Source: Symbiodinium kawagutii (taxonomy: Eukaryota > Sar > Dinophyceae > Suessiales > Symbiodiniaceae). From it: a stretch of DNA of 64,000 nucleotides. Made by a program: the position numbers and the translations under genes. Shown here piece by piece: positions 56,375-64,000 of the stretch. Position 1 is the stretch's first letter, and each line of letters starts with the position of its first letter. The notes beneath the pieces were generated by a model. It was not told the DNA's origin, ran no database searches, and worked only from the letters and a program-made list of their open reading frames with translations. The DNA lies in assembly GCA_009767595.1 (NCBI GenBank), contig VSDK01008984.1, positions 1,931 through 65,930 on the forward strand, given 5' to 3'.

Positions 56375-56382
56375 AAAAAAAA
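56375..56382 (+). other. A8 tract closing the transposase unit
   Basis: GCGAAAAAAAAGTTAAAAAAAGAC, 30 bp after the stop codon, just before the right subterminal repeats. Confidence 0.4.
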
Positions 56383-56398
56383 GTTAAAAAAAGACGTG

Positions 56399-56474
56399 CC
56401 GGAACTTATGGAACTTATAAGTAACTTATAACAAGGTCAACATAGCCTCAACATAAGTTCACTTATAAGTTCTA
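56399..56474 (-). repeat. right subterminal repeat region
   Basis: CCGGAACTTATGGAACTTATAAGTAACTT and further ACTTATAAGT words. Its first 19 bp equal 43277-43295 in direct orientation. Confidence 0.65.
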
Positions 56475-56516
56475 TAAGTAACTTATACATAGCATAAGTT
56501 CAAAGTGAATCATAAG
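56475..56516 (-). repeat. right terminal inverted repeat
   Basis: Reverse complement begins CTTATGATTC and contains GAACTTATG and TATAAGTTACTTA, aligning with 43097-43138 at 30 of 42 positions. Confidence 0.75.
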
Positions 56517-56559
56517 TATATATAGTACACCCAGTGCGATGACGAACAACTAAGATCAG

Positions 56560-56795
56560 GCAGTGGCCACCCCGAACATCCAGCACTAAGAGCGGCTCTA
56601 GATCAAAAGTACCAAATTCCTTGGACAGCTTATGCACTTATTGCTCAGCAAGCGCGGGGGAAGCTGGTGCACCTCTCAGAGCACGTGCTCGAAGTAGTCC
56701 CATGGCCACCACACACAGATGCAATGGAGCAAGCTAAGTTGTGTATTGGTTGTTTTACTCGATCAAGTCTAGAAGAAATAAGTTATCTCAAGTGA
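56560..56795 (+). CDS. exon-like ORF at right flank of element
   Basis: Open from an acceptor-like TAAGATCAG to TGA, without its own early Met. It reads HPEHPALRAALDQKYQIPWT, then AYALIAQQARGKLVHLSEHV, then LEVVPWPP and a Cys-x2-Cys segment (CIGC). Composition is clearly protein-like, so it may be the last exon of a gene. The acceptor lies only 43 bp beyond the element, so its upstream exons may have been cut off by the insertion. Another frame is also open. Confidence 0.48.
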
Positions 56796-56880
56796 TCTTC
56801 ATGCAACACCCATGGATCACCATCAAATACATCAACATGCTGCTTCGGACAGCTTTGGGCCAATGCAGCCTGTGAGAGGG

Positions 56881-56936
56881 CGACCGGTCAAACCCGATGG
56901 GATTGAAGCGACCGGTCAAACCCGATGGGATTGAAG
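56881..56936 (+). repeat. 28-bp exact tandem duplication
   Basis: Two identical 28-bp copies starting CGACCGGTCAAACCCGATGG. Confidence 0.95.
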
Positions 56937-59402
56937 CCAACCAGGGATTAAATCAATCGGTTTGTACCAAAATAAAGTCCCTTTATTGGACATCAACAAT
57001 CATTATATGCTGGTTGGCATTCACTGGCCCTCAGAATTGGCTCAGCACGGTCTTCGGTAACTTTGAATTTCAGAACCATGCTGAGAGAGTTTTTGGCTGA
57101 GTATAGGCTCACAACCTACTTTGGCAAACATAGGCTGAGCTTAGTTTCGGATGTCTAGGGTTAATATAAGCATTTTTCAACATTTTTTTTCAACATTTTT
57201 ACCTGCCAAAAAACAACTTTCTACAATTGAGGACCATGCTAACATTCCTATGGGTCTGAATAATTTTGGAAAAATTTTCTACAATAGAGGACCATCGCAC
57301 TAATCAGGTGCCAACATTACCATTAATAGTTGGTAACCAACCCCAAGAAACAATGGTAGAACCCAGCTGGTTACGTACTGATGTTGACTGGAAGCAAAGG
57401 GAATGGTTTGTTTTGTTTCATTATGGCTTCTTGATGCTTTACCGTCAACCAATGTGCTTGTTGTTGCACAATTCGGTTCCCCAAATAGTCAGCAAATAGT
57501 TGAATTTGATCGGAGACTGGGGACTGAAACGACTAAGGGCAAGTTTAGGTTGACCAGAAATATTGGTGTTGCAACAGAAATGTGGTGTTGCAACAGAAAG
57601 GATAATGTTGTGGTTCTGTTGTGTTTGTGTAGTTTGTTCTTGTTGTTGTCGTTGCTGCTGTTGTTGGTTTCTGCTGATGATGATTTTGTTGTTGTCGGTG
57701 GTGATGGAGGTGGTGGTGCGTGTGAGAACGGAATGGAACGGACAACCAAAACAAGTTGCAGCGTATTGTTTTTTGATGTTGGCCGAACACAGCGTGGCGG
57801 ATCACATCATTTTAACGGAGGAAGGTGGCCGTAATTTCTGCGGAAGGCTGAGATCAACGAGTTGTGACGTAGTACTGTTTCAAGATCAGCATGTCCATTC
57901 TGATGAGTGTGACACGATTGCCAAGAAAAGGATGGATGCCTTTGGCGGTTTTTTCCGAGTGTAACAAGGGGGTCCATCTAGCGACCATGTAGAATGAAAC
58001 ATCCCAAATAGACTGCACTTTTGCTAATCTTACACTATCATTGCACGATAATTGTATGATCACATGAGTTCTGCGACTTCGACGCTCGACCAGCCGCATG
58101 CGGTCAGGTTGGTTCCCCCGAATTCCGCCGAGCAGAGGAGACTCTAACAAATCTGCATTTATCCCTCAATAGTATCCCAAAATCAGGGGGGATTCTCCAT
58201 GAAAAAATGTTATTTTCTTGGTTGGAGGCATTTAACCAACACTGAAATCCTTTACTCAACGCCTTCTGAGGATGGAGTTTTCCCCGAAAAACCTGTCGCT
58301 GGTTTTCCAGTGTCGAATTCGTTGGTCCACTTGAGAAGTTTAGGACAACCGACATTGCTTGAAGAAGACCACAGTAGAGTTTTTCATCAAGAATTTCGAT
58401 GCAGAGTTTTCCCCCGCTGTATCATAGTCACCTATCAACCAGACTTTATTATTCATCATTTTTCACTATTGACCCTTTGTTCCAATGTATAATAAGACCC
58501 ATGTTCGAATGCTGCACTCAAAGCTGTTGCACTAAGTGACCAGTGTCCAAGCCTTATCACCATCCAGAATATGCATGGGGTCATTGATGTTTTCCACCAT
58601 AGGAAATAATGAAATGATGACTATACAGGGGGAGAGCAATGCTTCTGAGGGATGTAAGGATTCAAACTTTGCCAGAATTTCTCTTCTATCCGTTAAAATC
58701 AATCAACAATTTGTTCAAATTCATTAACAATCCATGGCACTAAACTCAAATTAATCCAGTCATTGGAAATCCATAATCCATTAAGTTCGAAGTTCGCAGC
58801 AGGGAGGTGAAACATAGCAACATATTTGCGACGACAGGAGGGGCCGGCTCGAACGAATCTTTTTCCGCGAGAGAGAGAAGGACCATTTCCGTTGGTCATT
58901 TTGCCTTCCGTGCTTGACAATGACATGTGTGCAATGAATCGTTAAATGCAGGGAAGTGTGCTTCATAGTGGTTTTCAATGGGGCATGTGACAAAATATTA
59001 GTTGGGCAGGTACGTGAGCCGATACCTCCAGCTGTTGGCCAGCACATCAGTAATCACCAAAAGATCATGAGGGTGTAGAATACATTTTTTTCCACGCTTA
59101 CATTGGGGGATTCTGAAGCCAGCTTGTGCGTCTGGGTTGTCACAATCTAAGATGTCAAACATCTTCGTGGACTATGCAAGGGGGGCTTTACTCTCGGAGT
59201 ACAGGAATCTATCAAAAATGCATGGTGACTTTGACGCAAGCAAGCAGGTAGAAATAGCTTAGTACATTTGGGATTGCCAAGCAGCCGTAGAGCCAATTCC
59301 TGGAAAATGCTGAGCATCAGGGCCAGGTCACGACCATACTTAATTATCCAGGGTGTGTTTTCCCATGGACAGGCAGCGTGTATATACTTTGCTCAGCTAT
59401 AT

Positions 59403-59525
59403 TAGGTGGTTTCTCAAGTCATAGTAGGGGTACCCCCAGTTGTCCTTCCATATGAATCATTGTTCATTGATAAACCATTCATATATTGGTGTTTCTCAAA
59501 TGGGGAAACCCCCAGTTATCATCCT
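59403..59525. mobile_element. two partial MITE ends
   Basis: GGTGGTTTCTCAAGTCATAG with GTAGGGGTACCCCC, and a second GGTGTTTCTCAAATGGGG in the same orientation about 85 bp later. Both match the left end of the family; no inverted right end was found. Confidence 0.5.
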
Positions 59526-59848
59526 GGACTCATCAGCTGCACCGGCTGGGCAGTTGCTGACCAGCAGATAGCTTGCTGACCATAGGTTGTTGATAACAAC
59601 TCTGTGACAGGTTGGACCACTTGGTCATGCATGGAAGTGATTTTACTATATAATTGGGTGTAGGTTTTGGTTTCAAAATGTTCCAAACTCGCAAGGTTTC
59701 CCTATGTTTTCCACCGAGTCGCTGGCTGCAGCCGCAGGATTTGCTGGTGACGAAGTACCGAGACCAGTGCCGCGGCCATGTTGCGCTGCCATACAGATCA
59801 AGCCAAGATATTCAGACTGTTCCAAACTGTCCCTATGCTTAAAAAAAA

Positions 59849-59894
<46 letters not shown>

Positions 59895-60511
59895 TACATG
59901 TTGAAATACTAGCCAAACTGCTTGGTTTGCTTGAAATGACGAGTCTGATTTGGATGGTGGCTGCCCATGACCACAAAATAGACTCACACTTCAGTAGTTC
60001 AATGCAGTTCCCACCAGTGCAGGGCAGGGTGCAACGGCTTTCCTGCAATGTCTAAGTCAATGGGGTGCTGGTTTACTGACAGCGCTCTGTGAGCACCAGC
60101 ACCTCCAACCATTCCAAAATGTTGGGAGACCAGATCTGGGGTGCGAATGACCGGTATGGACGAATGGTTTTGGTGGCTTGGTTTATGGCTGACATGATCC
60201 TGAAACATCCTGAAACCAAGTAAGATGGTACTGTATATGTATTTATGCGTCATTAAGGAGACCAGCACTATGCTGTCAAACATCAAGAAGCTGCATGGGC
60301 AATTTTGGTTAGCACTTATCGGTAGTTGCTAATTCTCAGGAGCTGAAGTAAATTTGAAAACTGTTAATCATAAATAATCATGAATGTCAATCATGAATCA
60401 TAAATCATTAGTCAATCAACTGTTAATCATAAATAGTCATAAATCATCAGTCAATCATGATCAACCTGGCAGTCCGTGCCTCATGAAATGACTCCACTTG
60501 GCTTTGCACAG

Positions 60512-60582
60512 GTGCAACAGTCGAGGCTTTCGAAAACGCCGAGAAGCAGCCGAGGTGCGACCTGCGCCGGCTGCTGCAGGAG
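60512..60582 (+). CDS. candidate exon, unknown product
   Basis: Acceptor TTGGCTTTGCACAG and donor GTCTAA. It reads ATVEAFENAEKQPRCDLRRL then LQE. GC-rich against the flanks. Confidence 0.4.
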
Positions 60583-63082
60583 GTCTAAGCCATAAACACC
60601 CAGGAAGTCCATGGCGAATCGTTGGAAGAAGCTGTAAACCAATGAAGTCCATGGAAGTTTATGGTTGAAGAGTTGAAGAGGAGAGATGCTCTGTCCAATG
60701 GCCTTGAAATGATTTGACGGATTGGTGGGTTCTTTCGATTGTAACGCTTTTGTAACGCTTGCCCAAAATAGGCAAACTTGCGCCCCCAGACAGAATTCCG
60801 ACAAAAAAAAAGGCGGTAATAACTGCGTGGTTAACATACAAAGGAGGCATCAAATTCGATGCTTTGAAACGCTTTGAAACACTTTGATTTGGCGGGTGCT
60901 GAGCATGTTCCTAGTTGTTTTTTTACGTCAAACATTTTGATTTAGGTTGTAAATGAGAAGCTGTTAAGGCCATTTTCAGTATCAATACTTAGTCCTCACC
61001 TGTCCGTGACAAGGTGTTCAAAGTTTACGTTTCATCACGAGTTATCCCATACCATTATTTTAGCTTATGCAGAAACTATTTTCAATACTAGCAGTCTGCA
61101 TAAGGGTTATGAATCATCCTTGGTGATGCCTGCGCATACCGGTCAACGACTTGTCGTTGTGTCATGATTGCGCCTGCAGTAAGAACAGGTGTCCTCAGCT
61201 GCTGGCGGAGCCTCTGCGGCCCTGGAACTCAGAAAATTGTTGCGAGATGGAACTACTGTAGCAGTTGGTTTGTGACATGGATACGTATTGGTTCATGACC
61301 ATGGTGAGGTATGTATATGACCATGGTCTGTGACATGGATTGGTTCCTGACTATGGTGAGGTATGTATATGTCCATAAAGGCTATTACATGGTTCCAGCA
61401 ACGGTTCGTGACCATTTGAATCGATGTTATGATGGCATTTCATTGTTAATAGTGAGTGTTAATGAAACATGTGGAATATGAACAACAGCTAGAAGGGCAT
61501 TGTGATTCCCCAGCACCAGGGGGAACAGTCCCAGCACTTGGGTCATGATCGATTGCGGATTTTGGTCAACCGCAAGGGGTGGATTGTTGGTTGCTATGAT
61601 TGACGGAGGGTAATAAGGATGAATTCATGGGGAGGTACTAGCGTTAGGTTTTCATCAAGATTTGGGAACAAAAATAAAAACGTTTCTAATTATTTATGGC
61701 ACTCTGATTGTGGCTGCTACAGGAAAAAATATGCACATATCCATGCAGCCACAACAGTTTTGTTGGTACATGTTCGTATTTTGATTTCGTAAAGCTTCAC
61801 GTATGAAGCTGTAACACGTGCTGTGCAAGAGTCAAGAGGATTCAGATTCCTGCCTATGGCGTTTGTAACATGGGTGTTCCATTGATAGCAGCCGCTTGTG
61901 ATCATGACAGATGTCATGACAAGGGACAAATGTGACTAATGATGGAGCTTCTTGGCAGGATGACCACGCTACAACGATCCTGACACATCTGTGAAGTTTT
62001 GCAACAAATGAAGAATATGCTTCAGAATTGAAGCAGTGGTTTTATCCAGCACAAGTAGCTCAAGAGTATGTAGCATAAGTAGCTCCACCTCCTGCAATTG
62101 TTCGAAGCCTTTGGTTCTTTCTCACTGCAGTTGCAGTGGAGCCTTTGGGTCAGGCCCCGCTATCCATACATGGTGCTGGTATCGAGGCGGGGACAGTGCA
62201 GGAACGTTGCTATATACAAAACGTGGCAGCTTGCTGGATCAGGACAAGTACATACGAACAACTACAGCGGCAGCGACAACAAACATAACATAATCTGGAT
62301 TAAGCATATAGTATCATGGTGTTGAATATTGGTCCAATATTGTTTTATAGGAATGATTAACTCGGGGAAGTGTTAAGAAACAAGGAAAATAAGACTGACA
62401 CCGACTGACACCCGGCTTTGACACGTTTTTTGGTGTTGATTGTATCCTGAGAACACCCGACGTATTTGCACAAACGCATGAATGGATGGATAGATATAGT
62501 ATAGATCAATGTATAGGGTATCTACATTTCACGGTGGCAGCAACGGCAGTTGAGTCCTTCGAACTCATCTATTTTGATAGCAAGCATCAGTGACAATTAT
62601 GGGTACGCCCCGGGACGCGGAGTAGGCCATAAGTCATTGGCTATGTTATTGGTCATGCTGAGCCATAGTTGTGCCAATGTTTCCCTCTTTGTTCATTGAC
62701 CATCATTTTTGGTACCTCCATCGCCATTGCAGGCATACAACCGTTTCCCGGAACAGAATCAATCAGTTGGTGTATCACCGGACTGAGCGAACATATATCC
62801 GAGCCAGTTGTACGATGGCTAGCTCATGGTTGTTGATTAAGCATTTGCCATTAGTTACCTCATCATGAGCCATTAAATCATTGGTTAACCATCAGGTTAT
62901 GTAACCATCAAGTAAGCATCCATGAACCATTAGTTTGCCTAAGCATGTGTTGACTGTTACTCAACCATTCAGTAAGGTTGGTTTGCCTAAGCTTGTGCTG
63001 ACCATTAATTGACCATTCAGTAAGATTAGTTTGCCTAAGCATGTGTCGACCATTCATTACTTATTACCTAATCATTAAGCAG
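60583..63082. other. non-coding right flank
   Basis: AT-rich, with a tandem duplication around GACCATGGTGAGGTATGTATAT (61268-61378) and a three-copy repeat TTTGCCTAAGCNTGTG (62934-63050). No supportable gene. Confidence 0.45.
62934..63055 (+). repeat. three-copy tandem repeat
   Basis: Three degenerate copies of AGTTTGCCTAAGCATGTGT with CAACCATTCAGTAAG spacers. Confidence 0.65.
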
Positions 63083-63208
63083 CCATTGGTTTACCGCTGG
63101 GGAGCTCGCTGCTGCTGGGGCCTTACCATCGCCGCTGAGACTTCTTCGCAGTGCGGTGAGCCGCTGGCAGAAGCTGAGCAACCGGCCACACCGCGCCTTG
63201 TCGGAGAT
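63083..63208 (+). CDS. candidate exon, Arg/Leu-rich segment
   Basis: 126 nt between CATTAAGCAG and GTGGTG. The plus reading is HWFTAGELAAAGALPSPLRL then an Arg/Trp-rich helix. The minus strand is also open and has a GTAAGG donor, so the strand is not certain. Confidence 0.4.
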
Positions 63209-64000
63209 GTGGTGCCATGAATGATGGCCATTGGTTAACGTGGACAGAGGGTTGACTAATAAATACACTAGATGATCACTAATCATCATATTTATACACC
63301 AATAAATTGTGGAGTATCATCATTGATAATTGTTAGTGATAGTCATTAGTGATTGTCATTAGTGATGATGATCATTAATACACACAGATGATGAATCACT
63401 AATGGTTAATCACCAATTGTCAGTAGGAAAATTGTTATTAATTGATGATTGAAGGATTTATCAGTTTTCATAATCTAATCTTGCGGTGGATGGATCATTG
63501 ATTCACTAATCAGTTTGATGGTCCACAGATGAAGCTAGATAGTCAGCTTGATGGTCCACAGATGCAGCCTGACAATGAACATCCAAAAAAATGATGTTTG
63601 TTGAGTAGTTGTTTCCAAGTAGACTCATTAAACCAGTAGAGTTCTTGCAGTGTAACAATGAAAATTCCCCAACCAATAAACTCATGAAACCAGACGGTTT
63701 TTTCAGGCTGTGTGCACCGTTAAGTTAACCTCATACGTTGGAGCAGGCTGCTGGCAGATCAGAACAATCACTCGGGATGGCATCCCTTTTAGCTTAACAC
63801 AAGAGTTCAAGCCAGTGCAGCCTAGTGCGGGGCATTTTGTCTTGCCGTAGTTGAGGTATGATGAAAAGACTTAAAATCAGCAAGTTCAATCCTTTTTGGT
63901 ACCAGATTTTGGCATCGTTGACATGCCCTGCTGCTAAGACCGGACGATGATGCGATCTCCTGCTATTCGGTGTCAGCGTGACCGCAGATGCATGGGAAAG
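63209..64000. other. non-coding right edge
   Basis: AT-rich with TTAGTGAT/ATCATTAG words (63330-63420) and a duplicated GATGGTCCACAGATG (63518, 63550). Nothing recognised. Confidence 0.4.

Larger units (their letters stand above)
43097..56516 (+). mobile_element. 13.4-kb multi-gene DNA transposon
   Basis: Both ends read CTTATG inward and align without gaps over 42 bp (30/42 identical) as inverted repeats. Inside each end lie several AACTTATAAGT/ACTTAT repeats, and an identical 19-bp word CCGGAACTTATGGAACTTA marks the inner edge of both subterminal regions (43277-43295, 56399-56417). TATATATA on both sides may be an 8-bp target duplication but sits in a TA microsatellite. The interior is GC-richer than the flanks, all genes point right, and the transposase is last. 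There is no reverse transcriptase, polymerase B, retroviral-type integrase or Rep/helicase. A CACTA/Plavaka/KDZ-related type is inferred from the transposase layout. Confidence 0.82.
56796..60511. other. non-coding right flank
   Basis: AT-rich. Holds a 28-bp tandem duplication, a duplicated TTTTCTACAAT(T/A)GAGGACCAT segment (57216 and 57277), a TTG/GTTGTTG-rich patch (57600-57720), MITE fragments and a TA run (59845-59898). No supportable gene; weak open patches at about 57720-57960 are not convincing. Confidence 0.45.

Noticed and set aside
43097-56516. Polinton/Maverick, giant-virus fragment, Helitron or LTR element
   Set aside because: No polymerase B, capsid, ATPase, retroviral-type integrase, Rep/helicase or reverse transcriptase was seen, and the ends and transposase fit a cut-and-paste DNA transposon.

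Overview
The window looks like nuclear DNA of a dinoflagellate. Three things point there: relics of the dinoflagellate trans-spliced leader (core TTTTGGCTCAAG) sit in front of almost every gene of a large mobile element; GC-AG and GA-AG introns occur beside GT-AG introns in a gene I could chain exon by exon; and the DNA is dominated by AT-rich non-coding sequence with microsatellites and small inverted-repeat elements, carrying short GC-richer exon-like islands. A symbiodiniacean-type genome would fit, but the genus cannot be told from the sequence.

Layout. (1) About 1-37.4 kb: AT-rich sequence with about 30 exon-like islands of 50-175 bp, nearly all reading on the plus strand and most bounded by splice-like AG and GT/GC sites. 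I read these as one or more very large, intron-rich plus-strand genes of unknown product; one island resembles a Nudix box. Introns hold microsatellites, tandem duplications and a roughly 100-bp MITE family whose ends read GGTTTCTCAAAATAGGGGTA. (2) 37.9-43.0 kb, minus strand: a 17-exon gene with consistent phases across all introns (935 codons) for a DDE-transposase-like protein. (3) 43,097-56,516: a 13.4-kb multi-gene DNA transposon with 42-bp imperfect terminal inverted repeats (30/42 identical), AACTTATAAGT-type subterminal repeats and a possible 8-bp target duplication in a TA microsatellite. It encodes a 686-aa (or 668-aa) transposase of the CACTA/Plavaka/KDZ-like type at its right end and about nine cargo reading frames upstream, all on the plus strand. 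These include three paralogous CCHC-finger proteins, a three-member family of short helical proteins, a zinc-ribbon/coiled-coil protein and a basic KRPAA-containing protein. (4) 56.5-64 kb: one convincing exon directly right of the element, then AT-rich DNA with two more exon-like islands and MITE fragments.

The most remarkable pattern is inside the element. It is built of about eleven consecutive units, most of which begin with a degenerate spliced-leader relic and end with a run of 6-10 A residues. That is the signature of processed mRNAs put back into DNA, here packed head-to-tail inside a DNA transposon. A 12-bp palindrome, TGTCYGCGGACA, is scattered through coding and non-coding parts of the element (often read as Ser-Ala-Asp) and nearly absent outside it. 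All four reading-frame breaks in the element are of the same -1 class, which may mean assembly indels, slippage or decay.

No tRNA, rRNA, CRISPR array, reverse transcriptase, polymerase B or Helitron protein was recognised. Functions of the host plus-strand gene(s) and of the cargo proteins are unknown.
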